64,000 bases of DNA from Homalodisca vitripennis (GCF_021130785.1 NC_060211.1:122213001-122277000), one strand, 5' to 3'; shown: positions 12,579-27,678, numbered from the stretch's first letter. The notes: generated by a model from the letters alone, not told the origin. Program-made: numbers and translations.

Positions 12579-15500
12579 GTTAGATTACGGCGGGAGCAGC
12601 CTTATTACTGTAACATACTCATGTTTTCAACATCACGGCAGTAAACATTGAAAATGATATACCAATAATGTTTAAAAAACTAACAGCCAACATTATTCCT
12701 AAAATTCGTTATAATCTTAACGATTGCAGCCATATATGAGAGGTCTATGTTTGAGTTTGCTTAGTTTAATTTCTCGTGTTTAATCCGCTAAATATATTTT
12801 GCTATTACACTAAGTGGTTTTAAAGTGAATGTCGACTGTTGGAACCCGAATTGAAATTTCCATGGCAACCGAACTGATTCCCTACCCACTTGTTTACTTG
12901 TGCTGAGTCAATATTGTTTCTTCCCTCTTCACTCGGCAATAAATGTTATCATCCCACCTCACGTACTGTACGCTTGTACATTGGGAAAGATAATTAGGTA
13001 ATGTTTACTATTAATTGAACCGAGTAAACACCTAATATAAATGTATTTAGAGTGTTTTCAATTGTAATCAGTAATTGTTTTGAAATGTAAATTCTTCTAC
13101 ATACAGGCGTGATTTCCCAATTCTCTGTTGAATATGGTTGTAATAATTTTGTGGTTGTGGTAACTTCATTGTCTAGTTACTGTATATCTGCATAGGCTCA
13201 CTATCACACGTCCAGTATTGTACTTTTAACTGGTCCGGTGACACTTAAGCTTATAACCTAAGTGGGAGACACAATTCTCTTTGGTATGTCTTTCTGAATG
13301 TTTATCTTGATAATAACTAAGGCACGGATTGAGCTAGAGACTTGAAATATCTGCATGCACTTACATTTTCACATGTACGTACATTGACTAAGACCTCGAT
13401 AAAGGTTGTATTTTGCCATTTAATTTGGCTGAACGTTAGCCTCCTAATATTTGGATCCGTGGGTGAGGGGGGCGGCGACAAAAATCTCTCTGAAGTAGTT
13501 AAACGGACATTTTTGCACATTTTGGAGCTTAAAATTTAAAGGCGTGTTTTCCGAAAATGGAATGATTCATATGAAACCAGGATATGAACATAAAACGCTA
13601 ACGGTCTCAAATCATAGCAAAGCCTTGACTATCATGGTCTGGTGGATTCCTGTCTTGTAATAGGTCGCATGCAGAAGTTAAGTTGCCTATTGTATAGCTG
13701 ATACACTACTCAAGTAAATTATATTGTAACATATTTAAATTATAAAGATTCAAATTGAAGGAATTGAAGTATAAAAAAAACTTTAAAATTTACATACATT
13801 GTACAATTATCCCAAAATTAATTTATGGTCAGATAAGTCACGTAAGATGTGTATGTGTAAATGTTTTTCTAAAAAATAGACGTTCTAAAATTCTGAACTC
13901 TGCCTGAATCTTCTAAAAATATGTACGTAATTTACAAGCTTAAACTATTTTTAGGAACTGCAGCGTGCACTTTAAACAATTGGTATAGTTTCTGAGCTAT
14001 TAATGTCAAAGAGTACAATACGTTCCTTTGGTAGGTTCAATGTTCACCTATGTATTCATAAATAATGAATGATTTAAAAACAATTGTTCTAATATATATT
14101 TCATTAATTAACATAAATCTAAACTAAAAATAAGAATTTGCTTAAATTAAATTTATCGTGTCACTTACCCATATAATACAAGAAATATGGCGTAACTAGT
14201 TGTTAAGCTACAGGTTTTAATGACGTGATAACATTTGCTGTCACTGGAGATTACATAACTTTGATGTTCAAACGTATAAACCTGGCACCACGGATTAAAT
14301 GCTGATTTTTGTTATAAAAGAGACAGAAACAAATACGGCATTCCGACGGGTAAACATACCAGTGCTGACTCGTCAATGCACCTTACTGCTGCTAAAAGCT
14401 CAGAGATACTATTTAAATTACTTTTTCCTAATTTAAAACAAACATAACAAATTAATGTATAGTAATAAATATTCTATTTTATTATTAGCATGATGAACTG
14501 TAAACCTTTGAATACAAGATACATTTTCTTTGGTAACGGAATTAACCATAGATTTCACTAAATGATTTTCAATCAATTTTTTATTGCCATAAGAGGCAGG
14601 AATTTTTAAATCCAACTGTTTTCTGCAAAACATTTAAAATGCTTTTGGCCTGGGCTATTTCCTTATAAAGTTATTTCTGAACATATTCTTTAACGTTTTT
14701 GAAATTGATTATGCTCTCTCCTAATTACTACTCAGGATAGGTATTTTAACATTAAACATCTCTAATAAGTCTCCTTTTAGTTCATTAATGTGTTAGCATA
14801 ATTATTTTACTTTAATATTACATGGATGAATAATCTTATTGCATATAATACATTTTCTAAAGCAGGTTTAACATTTTAAATTAATTTCCAAGTAGTGAAG
14901 TCAGCAAAATAAAAGTGTTTTTCATGACTGTAGACATCAGTTAATGAAGTTGTAGATTTTGTGGGTTATGAGGCTATATTTATCATATGATATTGTATCA
15001 AAATCACTAGTAGGTTACAAATTTGAATTTATTGATATTCCGCAAAAAGATTAATTAAATTAAATTAATTGCTTTTATGTGACAAGTGTTTAATTCAAAG
15101 ACGTTGTTTATTTTAATATAGCATAATTTAAAAAAAAGATATTTAATAGAATCACAATTGCGTCAAGGAAGAGATACAAAAAATTTTTTGAAAACTAATT
15201 TTTTGTATAATAAGAACCACTATTCTGCATTTCCTTAGGACTAGCCAAAAATCATAGAGATTAATACAAATTTAATACAAATTAAGCAATGAGTACAATA
15301 TAAAGAAACATGCATAATAATTAGTATAACTCACATTTCCAAATACTTATTATTTTTTAATTGAAACATACACTTTTTGTTAGAAATAAGAAAAATTTGG
15401 AATAAGTATGCTTTCAAACAAATGCTCTCAGTTCAAAATATAAAAACGTATACACATAAAATCCTTTAGAAAATATGGTACCTATGAAGAAAATATTAGT

Positions 15501-17497
15501 TTCAAAAATATATTTTAGATTTTAATGGATTAGATGAAGAAAAATAAATCTAGAAAAACTTCAAAAGGTGTTTACTAAAATTAGTACAACTAATATACAA
15601 ACATGATAATAATCTATACAAATAATCTTAGAATCTCATGTGCAATCAGAGAATATACCTTTTAGAAACAGCCAGACACAAACATAAAACAGGAGTGCAA
15701 TTTGAAAGCATATTTAAATTTCCAATGTCATCCCCTACACATTTAAACTATTTGAATAGGAGGAGAGTGGTAAGATAATGTTTACGGTATGGATCAGGAC
15801 GATGAGAGAATTTGAGAATCATCTTAACAGTATTGATACTTAAGCGCAGAAAATGAAATTATGAATTGCATGCGTTTTCCCTCAGTCTCTTGGAAGCAGT
15901 GTGAGAGTATTGTTTTTTCTTTGGCCTTAATTATTTCTAGTCCTAAGTGCGATTAAATCCTTGTTCTTGCTATCCTAATGGAGTTAAAAGATCTATAAAA
16001 AATATATATCTAATAAATTTGATATCTAATAAAGTACCTTTCCAAAATACATGCCACAAGTATAAATTCATAATTGTAGATTTGAAATACGTGAACTGTT
16101 GAGTAATCAAAGTCGTAAGAAATTTCTTTGTTATCCTACTAGTATTGAGCTACCACAGTATAAATCATAAGCAGAAGACCTAGTATAGATTTAGCACTAA
16201 AAACAAGTTAGGTGTACCAGAATATGTGACCCCTTTATTTATTTTGCATGTAATTGAGTAACAAAATTTCTAGAAGGAAATTTCATTCACAAGTTTTCCT
16301 GGGGACGGCCATAAAAGAAAACTACGGCCCTTACGCAGACAAAAGATAAATGTACAGCATACTGAGTGATAAGCTTCAATAACACTTAGTCAAATCCCAT
16401 GGATGGACATGTAGCGTATTTAAACTCATTATTTTGTTTTTATTTTTAATTTTTACAAGTGAAATGCCGAAATATCTTGTGGAAAGTTCTGTTACGCAAA
16501 CGTTCAGAAAAATACCATAAATTTAACCAGTTAACTTATTAATAATCAAAGGAAAACTGAATTCATCCAGCTTATCTTTTTACAAATTGACTGAACCATG
16601 GATTATAGAAGGATTAAAAGAAAGATACGAAATTCTTACCAACCAATCCAACAAAGTAACCTCATCACTATTTTATTACGTACGCCAAAATTTCATCTGA
16701 TTCTATTTAGTTAATTTCAATTTATTTGTATTATGTAACGTGCTCCTTGGTTACCCAAAGCACAAATGTAAAATAAATTTTTTCATACAAGAAAGGTGCT
16801 CAGCCAAATCCAATAGAGTAACATGCATGATCATCTAACTTGATCTTGTCTATATAGAAATGACGCTTCATAAAAAATTCAGGCCAGTTTGCTCTTCAAA
16901 AATCCTGCAAACTGATAGAAGGTTAGGTTAAACGTTTTGTCAATTAATTCCTATAAGGATAATATTTATAAAATCCCACCTGATTTTGTATAAACATAAT
17001 TAATATTTTCACTGCAGCTGTATACTGAGTGATCTTGCGTGTTTTAAACAGTCAGCGCGCACTATGGCATCGGCCGTTGTCGATATTGCACAATAATTAT
17101 GTGGTTGTTCTAAAATGTTGTACAAAACAAAATTCAGTACTCAGCGAGGCAAACGTTTTTCTCTTGAATGAATTAGAACTTTGAAGCGAGCTAATCATCT
17201 TTTGCTCATAATTGTTTTTTTTAATACAAGATTTTAGGATTACTTTATTAGAACTTTACAAGATGTAACGGAAGAAGAAAATCTATATTTTATATCATAA
17301 AAGCCATGCCAAGTGAACCAGAATTGAATTATTAACTTTGAAAGTGTTGCCTGTCTTCTTAATGACTCTTATTAAAGTTGGTGCGGCCGCAAAAAGTGTC
17401 GCCTCAGGCTGTGCGGCGTTAACGAGCTACGACAGTCACGAGATTTACTCAGGCTTATTTTCCTGAATATCCGGCATAACGATTTTTTGTTTATGTA

Positions 17498-17500
<3 letters not shown>
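12579..17500. other. AT-rich non-coding stretch
   Basis: No gene seen. Short open frames at 13317-13539 (both strands) and 14433-14633 (-) lack motifs. A small GC-rich patch (17378-17460) includes a GCGGCCGC octamer at about 17383-17390 and may be CpG-retaining DNA, but no feature can be assigned. Confidence 0.5.

Positions 17501-17529
<29 letters not shown>
17501..17529. repeat. (TA)n microsatellite
   Basis: Uninterrupted TA dinucleotides, about 14 repeats. It stands directly left of an inverted repeat (17541-17615). Confidence 0.95.
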
Positions 17530-17533
<4 letters not shown>

Positions 17534-17540
17534 ACATATA

Positions 17541-17615
17541 TTTTGTTAGAAGACATGTACTAATTTTAAATATTTTAGTGATAATATACTAACAAGTACA
17601 TGTCTTCAAACAAAA
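17541..17615. repeat. Short inverted repeat (hairpin)
   Basis: The left arm TTTTGTTAGAAGACATGTAC (17541-17560) is the reverse complement of GTACATGTCTTCAAACAAAA (17596-17615) with one mismatch. The spacer is 35 bp and AT-rich. The arms could be the remains of a small foldback element; no target duplication is evident because the left side is a TA microsatellite. Confidence 0.8.
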
Positions 17616-20600
17616 TTATCTGTTTAGGTCAAAACATAATCACTTCGTAGTTTCATATAATATGTTTACATACATCTAAATACAGTATATAACTAAATTC
17701 GGCACAATCTATTCGTCAATTGTTTTAGAAATGTGGGAAATATAATGGATACATAGTTCAATAGACTGAAATTTAGTAAAGAAATAAAATTTTAAACTGT
17801 TGAGTAACTGGGATTAACTCGTTTACTACATTCATCTGTTGACGGTGAATATGCAATATAAGCTTTGAGTGAACCTCAAAAAATCGGATTTACTGGTATA
17901 TCAGTATTTAGCGTATCCCGGTGGTGCAAAAAATAAAAGATTAAAATTGAAGCTTATATATTTTATTCGATTTTAGCATAAATATGATAATTAGATTTAC
18001 ATAATTAATTAATAATGCAGGCTATTTAACTAAATAAAACAATATTCATCCATCTCTTATAGTTAATGATAATTATTTGATGTACAATTTACGTATACAT
18101 CATATTTAATACACATTTTATATACATTTATTTCTTTTCCATAAAAATAGACCAAAACAAACTGAAAAAGGATATTCGTGTATGGGAAAGCAAGTCTATG
18201 GAACCGGCAATGATGGAATTTAAGAATTACTTTACTCTGCACCAATGTTCACAACATATACTCTTTATTCTGTCCTCTCAAGTATTTCATACTCGAGACG
18301 GCAATATCTATCCTACATGGTATTTTCCATAGGGGCCCATTTTTCATACGTGTCTACACAACATACGAGTACATCGTAGTTTACATAATCGACAGTCTGC
18401 AACTGGTACTCATTCTGCAAGTAAACTCACTGACCATATTCATAATCCAAAAAGTCAAGCAAATCAGACTCATGCAGCGGGGTCATTAGTATTTGGAATT
18501 TTGTTTGAATTAAAAATGATCATCGATCCTTAAATGTTCATCTCTAACACTAAGAAGATTTTTACAGTCAGATTTTTACTATTCAAGAACTACTACAACT
18601 GAAATTCCTATAAAGGAAGCTCCTTGAGAACTGGAGATTACCATACATTTTTTTTACAAACAAGCATGAACTAGCGATGTCAATATCTGAAAATAAATCA
18701 AAACTTACGCTCTCTATGTTTAAACAAAATTATCAATATATGTAAAAAATCCTTCTGTATAGGACCAATCATAAACCAGCCTATCTGATTACCATAATCT
18801 TACTAATGTATCATTAACAGACATACAGGTGTAATCAAGACGTGGTTATTAAAATAACTAAATTATTAACGTGTCTGAATATTCAAATCCACCTTTAGTA
18901 CAGTATATGGTTTTAAAAGCGAAGCTGTCTCATTATGTTATATTTCAACCTTGAAATCTACGCTAATGTAATGCTATTTATGTGAATGAAAATGATCTTT
19001 ACCAATCTTTGTGTTTTAACTTTACTATATAGGGCAGGACACAAATTACTGGAATTTTCCAAATAATTACAGGTAAGATCCTGATACTTATTTTACATAA
19101 TAACATATTATTATATAAGCCCTCTTTTATACAAAAATCAAAAAGGTAAATTTTCAGAAATTTAAAACCAGCTTATTCACTGTTTCTCAATCTTATAGCC
19201 CACATCTCCTGGATTTTATACTTCAAATTGCATACGTCTCAAATCAAAATGGAGCAACCAAAACTTTTCACTCTCCCTGACACCATGTCCCGCTCGATAT
19301 AATTATTGCAAATTCTCTTCAAGCCCATTTGGCTTCTAAAACTAAACAAAGTGTTTTAAACCTTTAACAAAAAGGTATTAGAATCACATTTATTATGTTG
19401 TTTAAACAAAATTTTAGTGCAGAGAATAGATGAACACTAGCAGCAATAACCTACTTACAAATCACAGAGCCCAAGAGAGAGGGCAATCCACGCTCCCGAG
19501 ACAATCGTTCTAGAAATTTGTGATGTCATTTGCAAATGTTAATGGTGCGCACTTTTTAAATAGTAAAATAACCACTGTCAGATGGGAAACATAGTATACA
19601 TTTCTCGATCGAACCGATTTCGACTGTTAGCATGTGGTTTTTAATCCTAATCAAACATACTATAGAATGAAAAAATCAAATATACATACGAAAAAGAATA
19701 GTGGAGAATATACGAATAAAATTGGATGAGTTTTAAAGAAATTTTCTGTCAGTATGTCTATCTGTGCACACTTGAATGATATCTCAAAATATAAATGAGC
19801 TATGGAATTGACATTTTGTATACAACCTCAGTAAAGCTTGTTTTGCGATAAGCGGTGTGGGATATTCCAACCCTGTAAATATTTATCTCTTGCATAAATA
19901 ATATAGCATATAAACATTTAAGTGATGAAATGGTTTTACGTTTAAATTCAAATATTTATAAAAATTTATCTCACCTACCTAATTGAAAATGTATCCCCTT
20001 TTTTATTTAAGACATTCACCGGTGATTGGAAATTTTATTGAAAACTGAAAAAATGTATCATATAATAATGCCCAAATAATATAATGCAAATTAAGTGTCA
20101 GTGTACATAAGGAATACTCTCGGGCTTCTTAACATTTCAACTATACGTAATTTTGCTATAGGAAATTATACTTTATTACGAAGCTGAACAAAAACGTTAA
20201 AATTATGTAAGATATTATGCGGGGCTGAAAGATACCACTGAGAACTTCTATTTCATTTCTGTTGGGCCGAAGTTACGCAAGAGTCCCTTAGGGAGGAGTC
20301 GTTGGTATTTCTCTGAACTTATTTCACTTTCCTCTCCACACTGAAAACCAATATTGTTGTGTTGGTTCTGGGAAAACATGAATCTGCGTTACCAAAAATA
20401 TTCCTTCGGTAACTTTCTTTGAATTTAATATGTAAAACTGTAGTGATTAATTCTTCGAAGGTATGCCAGTGTAAAAGAAATTATATCCAATATTTAATAT
20501 ATGTTTAACATAGGCTAATACAGATATCCATATTCACACGGAATATGTATCTCAATAACAGTTATTGTAATTTTAAAATTATTTTCATTAATATGTAATA

Positions 20601-21660
20601 ATATTAAATTCAATAAAAAATATATAGTTAGTGGAATTCGCTTGATAATATTATCATTATGCATACAGAATCAACCCTGCATTTACTGTAAAACAGTGAA
20701 AAAGACATATTTTCCCTCCTGTATAATAGTCAATATGGCGTAATAGGTAAAACGAAATACGTTAAAATTATTTGGTAGCCGTATAGAAATAAAAAAATAC
20801 ATGTTATCGTTTTGTTTTCACCACAATATTTGACCTTTCAAGACCTCTTAAACTATGTGTAATATTAGGATACATATGCTAATTGTTAAACCCTAGTCCT
20901 ATGTGATTTAAAATTGCCCGAACTGAAAAATTCCGGATTTTTTCATTTTAGATATATCAATTTTTTTGCTTTATGATTGACAGTTAAAGTATCATCATAC
21001 ATAATATATATTTCAACTAAATCAATAATTAATTAGTCCTACTAGAGGAGGATAATCAAGGTTACGACGAGAGGAGCGCAGAAGTTAGGCATTAACATTA
21101 CGACAGATCCGCTTACTTAGCAGGCACTGGACGGCAAGTTTAACGGCCGTCTTGGGTTTAGTAACCAAAACCTCAAATTTTTGACGTAAAAAGTAAAGAA
21201 ATAAAAGGTACATCGGCCAAAATGTCTTATTCTTGTGTCAGTGAATTTTGATTTTAATTAAGGATCAAAATGTACAAATTGGTAACTAAGAAAATGAAAT
21301 TGAACCAATTAAAACGAGAATATATTTTGAACAAGAAAATGTATGTTTTGAAAAATTAACTAAACGTTCCTGAAGAGAATAAAGATTTTTCTCAAGGCTG
21401 AAATTAGGACCTTGTTTATTTACAAGAATGATCGATGATTTGTGTAATTATTTGTTGTAAATAAATTCTCTGTTATTTTCAGATAATGAAGTAATTTTAT
21501 CATTGATAACATGGATGATACAGATAAACTAAAGTATGGTTTACATAAAATAGATAACGGGTCTTGTCTTAATATAAGTCTTAGCCCTAACAGTGCCAAA
21601 AGACATATTTTAGTAGATCAAACAATATTCTTATAACAATGGTCATTTACATTGGTAAAT
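17616..21660. other. AT-rich non-coding stretch
   Basis: Nothing convincing on either strand. A 60-codon open frame at 18063-18245 (-) has no motif. No structured RNA recognised. Confidence 0.5.
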
Positions 21661-21736
21661 TATAAAAAAGAGTAAAGTAAAGTAAAGTAATGTCTTATTT
21701 TACCAGGCGACATTACTTTACTTTAATCTTTTTATA
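21661..21736. repeat. Short inverted repeat with AAAGT repeats
   Basis: AAAGTAAAGTAATGTC (21679-21694) is perfectly complementary to GACATTACTTTACTTT (21709-21724) across a 14-bp loop. Flanking TATAAAAAAGAG and ATCTTTTTATA extend the symmetry with a gap, because the left arm has one more GTAAA unit. It may be a small MITE remnant. Confidence 0.75.
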
Positions 21737-24396
21737 TCTTTAAAAAGAGCTACTTCAGTAAAAATTTTACGTGTTACCGTTGATAATAAATTACTTTATA
21801 TAATCTACAACCGTATGGTGGATTGTTTTTGTAAGAAAAGTGTGAATTTCTAAACCATTAAGACTCTCATTGTATTATATATATATTCTAGGCATGAAAT
21901 TGCCGTTATTTTATGGAGACTTGAATATGTAAAACACAAGGAAATGCTTAATAAAAAACAAATGCGCTTATGTAGATACTTATATTTCACGTGTTTTAAT
22001 ACGTATTTGATTCTATATAGCGAGTTGCTAGATGTGTTCTAAGTGGGCAGTCTTGGCAGAGTAGATGAGGAATGGATGAGATGTACCTCTGGGGCCTAGT
22101 GCGGGGTCGGGTTGCAACGTGGCTGGCTCTGAGGCTCTCTGTTATCGTGTTTCAAAGCTTTGCATTAGAAACATGTACCCTTTAATTTTCCGTATTCACG
22201 CATATCGGCATGCGCATCCATCCGTATCCGGAAGATGATGAGGTGCTACGGTGTAATGCCTTTGAAAGAGTGTAGTGAGTGAAAGTGTATTGTTGTACTT
22301 GTTTTTATTTACTATAGTTTTTTTCTATGAAGACTTTTTGTGATTGTTCATTCTGATTAGTATTCCTATTGCTATTGTGTGACGTAAGGTTATTAGATTT
22401 GTTTGAGTAAAAACTGCAAAATAATTAAACTCGCAAATCTTCAAATAAGTTTTTAAACTATTGTATTATTTTACAAAGTAATTGGGAATGTTCTTTATAT
22501 GATGCAAAAAATTTATAATTAAAGTAAACCATCTTCAATAGTATATATTGATTTTTATAAAATAGTTTGAACCTAAAAGGAATTTACCATTTGGAGACAA
22601 ATCCCAATCAAAATACTAATCTGATAAATTTAAGAAATGTTGAAATGGCACATCAATGAATTTAAAAATCAAGGCAACCAGATGGGTTTAACCTAAGATA
22701 ATTCTTTTTTCAAACAAATTTAGTTATATGTAAACATTTACAAACATTCTACATACAGCTTAAGATTTAATTTTGGTTATCTTTTTGATTCTTGGTTTGG
22801 GTTTTGTTTGTATGTTCTATTTTAATTCATTGCGTTTCTGATGAAGGGTTCTGAGAGCACTAGATATTCTGTTTATATATATATATATATATATATAGTA
22901 TATACATACAGTATATATAATCAATTATAAATAATAATAATTAAAAACCAAATATTGGTACATTCTTCATGCATTTTCGTATCTCTGTAGCATACTTCTT
23001 CAGATAACAATAAATACTGTATAAATATTTACAAAATTGAAATCATCAAACTAACTAAATATAAGAAGAAACAAGAAAAATAACTGAAATAGAATAATAA
23101 ACAGGGGAAAATACCTCACAGCCGATGTTTCTTCAGAAATATCAAAGAGTAAAAAAATAATTTTGGAAAATACTAATGTTCAAACTTAAAGGAAATTTTT
23201 ACAAAAGAGTTTACTAATATTTGGTTTTTTATTTTTATTTTTGGCATGAAGGGAATATTATACATATATTGCAGCGTTCATTCACAGGATTTGACCCAAA
23301 CATTGACTTATTCAATACTTAAGCCAGTTTAAAATGTCCTTTAATATAGCCACGTCAATATGTATGTTCCTACAACAATGGACAAATAAAATATGTTATT
23401 AACAATCAATAGATGTTTTTAATTTTAGTATATAGGTCAAAGCAGAACTTTCAACTTGCTGAAATGGAACCATTAACCACCGTTCATATCTCAAGCTCGG
23501 GAGATTAAGGGACTACTTATCAATGATGATGAGATATAAAGAGACCTTGTATACCATAATGTAATAAATTGCAAACTAGCTATCTTCAACAATCTACTCA
23601 GTAAAAAACATACGTTTGAATTGTAGGAGATAACACAGTGGCGGATGTAAACTTTGCTGCCTAAGGAAACAAGATAACGATCCTAATTGTGGACCTCCGA
23701 CGTTGTATACAATAATCAAAAAAGAATATTAGTTTTGCAATTTCGGAACACCATCTGTTATAAATTGCATCACATGTGATTGTATTTGTTCCTTTCAAGT
23801 AATGCGTTATAACATTACATTGTAACATAATTCTATAACTGTCATAACATAAAGCAATAAAATAATGTAATTCCCATTCTACGAACCTCTCACGTGTTCG
23901 TCGTAGTGAACTTCTAAACATGAAAGTTTTTTTAAATAATAAAATATGGTACTACAAGCAAATTTAATGTAGAACAATATGCAACTTTATTTTTTGTTTG
24001 AAGCGTTCTCCTAAGCTATGTCATGAATATCTCAAAATCGCCCTCTTCATATTTATAAATAAATGAATGTCATTTAATTAAGCAATAACATAAGCATCAT
24101 AATTACTCTTTCATAAAACGTTTTTAGGCAATTATTATATATTGTATATTTAATATTGTGTTGAATTGCATGTGTATTATTGATGATAATCGAATAAGAT
24201 AAATACAATGAAATTCGACACAATAAAAATCCATTCCGGTAATTGAATTTGGCAACACAAATTCCATAATTTATTACGCATTATCTGTGACCAAACGCGT
24301 GATTGCCGAAACACGTCTCAGTAACTATAAAAGACTATAAGTTAAAGAAATATTATACTGGTATTTGTTTAGACCCCATGAATTTATGAATGTTTA

Positions 24397-24400
<4 letters not shown>
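21737..24400. other. AT-rich non-coding stretch with one GC-rich patch and a TA tract
   Basis: About 22030-22290 is GC-richer and CpG-containing relative to its surroundings (for example GGGGCCTAGTGCGGGGTCGG near 22093-22112); it has no coding frame I recognise. A (TA)n tract runs from 22873 to 22897. An 86-codon open frame at 23661-23921 (-) has no motif. Confidence 0.45.
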
Positions 24401-24456
<56 letters not shown>

Positions 24457-24469
24457 GTATATATATAAT
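24401..24469. repeat. (AT)n microsatellite
   Basis: About 27 uninterrupted AT repeats (24401-24454), then CTGT and a shorter AT run. The 102-codon open frame across it (24390-24698, +) is largely YIYI repeats caused by the microsatellite and is not a gene. Confidence 0.95.
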
Positions 24470-27400
24470 AATGTGTAATCAGCCATTACTATCCGTGCAT
24501 ATTTATTTCCGCGATACGAAGTACTGTGGTAGCTTGCTCACATTTTGCACGATTTTCTCTCATTGTTCCTTACAATATAAATTATTTAAAATATTTTATC
24601 AAACGTGGTATCGTTTCACTACGCTGTGGATGCACCGTTTGCATATTGCCACGATTGTGTGTATTATTACTATTCACATAATCATTTTACTTTCTTAAAT
24701 TAAAATAATCACGTACATGGTTACATTCATTTTACAAAATATTTCTTAAACCGACAATGTCAAATATTGTTTAATTTACCAAGAAATTACATAATACGTA
24801 ATTGCTCACAATTCCAGCTGTGTTTGATTGAGTATTACCTTCTTTAGTGAAAAACTATCCCGCATAAATTGCTGGTAAAATGCAGAATTTTGCCATGGAT
24901 GCGTGTGCTGGCCTGTTAATGCAATTTCAGGAATTACTGATTAAAATTATGTTTAATAATGAAGGTACATACCTTCATAACTCCATACTTGTATAAACAT
25001 AGGTGTAAATAAGTGTAGTTCACAGAGTGTTAAAAACTGCTTCTGAATTTTTATCAATTATATCTCGGCAACCTTCTAAAATTTGATTATGTATCTCGGG
25101 GTTAATCACTTATATTGAAACATATAGTGTCAATAGGCCAAGTTCTGCAATGCAGATTGCAGTTTGTTACGTAGATTGTGTATCTGAAGCATTTTACATT
25201 ATTCTACGAAATTTTACAGCAATAGTTGAGATAATAAATAATATAAATCTGAGTTGTTTGAATTACACAAATAACTCTTTTTCTGAGATGAAATCACTTT
25301 TTAAAACACTATTTTCTCTACTATATATCTTTATAGTATATGTTTTAAAATCAACACTACTATGTAATATTGGACACAGTCTTTATATATGTTTTTATAC
25401 AGATTCTCGGTAGACTTCTAACTACTTTATGTTAGTTTTATAGAAATAACGTTACATTTAAAGGTAAAATTAAAATTTTTACCTTTCAGCTAAGTGAATA
25501 TAGTTTTGTAAGATTTTTGAAAATTAAATACTTCAGCTTGAATTAGTATATATTTAAATACCAAATACATACAGATATTTATAAATTATACTGAGAAATT
25601 TTACAGACCACATTTGTCGAATTATTTTAGTGTTACATGGAATGATTGAGTTATTACTAACAAATTATGTACGATACTAAAGCAACATTTAATTTATTAA
25701 TATTTTAAATAGGCTGTTAATTAGCAAAAAGTACGTGTAATGGTAAGGATAACCATTACAACACACTGTGATACAGTTGTTAACTGAGGATAATCCTATG
25801 TAAATGTGCGGTTTCTCCTAGCAACCACGGTTGTCATGGGAGCTGACATGTGTAGGTCAGATGGTCAATATCGTATTGCTTGTAATCACGATATATTTCT
25901 CAAATTTATATTATTGGATTTAAAAATTAGTTAACTAACGTCTTCACCTAACCATTCTCGATGATTACAAAATACATGTTTATACTCTTTTATAGAGTTT
26001 TCATTATGAGTATGCTATTATTAAAAATGTTTTAAATACTCATTTAACATCCATGTAGTTTTATATCTAAAATGCATATTTTAGTTTGATTCTTTTAAGA
26101 TAATTAGGTGTATTTTATGTATATTTATATTGTTATTTTATTTTATAAAAATTAATAAATTACCTTCCATAACAAAAACAGTATTACTTTTATCAATATC
26201 CAATTGGAAACATAGAGATTATTATAACTTACCAGGTAACTCCATTTTAGTTATTACTCCAAACCCCGGCTATAACAAAAATATAATTAATTAGTTATGA
26301 ACATAATATTACAATAGTACTTAATGCCAAAAAAAATTATTATTTACTTCCTTTCTCTCGATTAAGCTAAAATATCATGTAGTAATAATCGAGACAGTTT
26401 TGAAAAAGTAATCGAACAGTGTTTATCGAATACTAAACCATCTGTTAACTGACACAACGTTCAGTTGAGTGTATGAGCCCGTGTATATGTTTGCTTTATG
26501 TACACACATCAGCATATATGTCTGCCTCATCACGCAGAGAATACTGGACTGCTCAAAGCAACAAACGTTATCTCTCCTGAATAAAGCCAAATCAATACTG
26601 CGTGTATGGTTTTATTTATAATCCAATGTTTAGTAAAGACAAAATATAAATTAGTCTGCTGCAATCATACTAGAACATAGTGAAAGTTATGAACGGTATA
26701 TAATAATTTATCCCTTGCAGTGAGTACTTCCAAATATGGTTATAATGTAAAGAAAAATTCTATAGACAGAAAATCTTTGTGCTAGTTTCGTAATGCTATT
26801 ATCCATTTCCAATTTTCGTAATATAACTTTTAAAAAGAAACATGTTGGTATTTTTTTAATAAATATTAAGCGTTATCATGCGTTCAATCATTACGGTTTG
26901 TGTAATTCTTTTTTTATACCGGACGCGTTTCACTTACAGTATTTTACAGTCATTTTACACTTGATTACGACCGGATATCTTTTTAGTTATTCGGTTCGTT
27001 GTTTGTCCATCAAAACTAACAAAGGCCTATAAAAAGAATTCATTCAGCCTCGTTGGGTATGTTGCCCAATATTATATATGTTTACGGGCACAGGTTCAAA
27101 ATATATTTGCATAACTTCCTATCACGTATTGTTTAGGTAAAAAGCACATATTTCTAAACAAAACATATTTTTATAATAAATTATATGTAATTTCAAAAAA
27201 TTTGTAAAAAGTTTCACAATATTAGGCTTATTTATTCTTATTGTTTTTTTCTTTTACGCTTATTAATACTCTTTAAAATCTCTTTCTTTAGGTTCTTGAT
27301 TGAATTTATAACATTATCAGCTATCATAATGTATTAGCATTCCATTTTTCTCACTATCGTCTTTCAAAATTATGCACATCATGATAAAATATTTTCCTTC

Positions 27401-27510
27401 TTCTTCACTTTAGGTTCATAGGTGTATAGGAAAATATTCAATATGGGAGTGGAAGAAATTGACTGCTAGTCTGTAACACGCCAAAAAACACGTTGTTGTT
27501 ATTTATTTCT
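24470..27510. other. AT-rich non-coding stretch
   Basis: Open frames of 87 codons (25150-25413, +) and 79 codons (26793-27032, +) show only AT-driven composition. Small GC patch around 25800-25860. No RNA gene or repeat found. Confidence 0.5.
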
Positions 27511-27514
27511 AAAT

Positions 27515-27546
27515 GAAGGGTCGCGAGCAAGAACAATCAGAGTCAA
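27515..27546 (+). repeat. Left terminal inverted repeat of the 2.5-kb transposon
   Basis: Matches the reverse complement of 29986-30017 at 31 of 32 positions (A versus G at position 12). Directly preceded by AAAT. Confidence 0.93.
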
Positions 27547-27678
27547 TTTTTTCACGAAATCGAGTTTTCAGTGCCATTCGATAGCTTAATGCCCTGAAGT
27601 AGATTTCTTAATGCTATTACAAAACGTGCAAAAACAAGTAGAGTCACTAAGTTTTTCAAAGGGAAAGATATAAGCTAA

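Noticed and set aside
24390..24698. 102-codon open frame rich in YIYI
   Set aside because: Created by the AT microsatellite; the rest has no motif and AT-driven composition.
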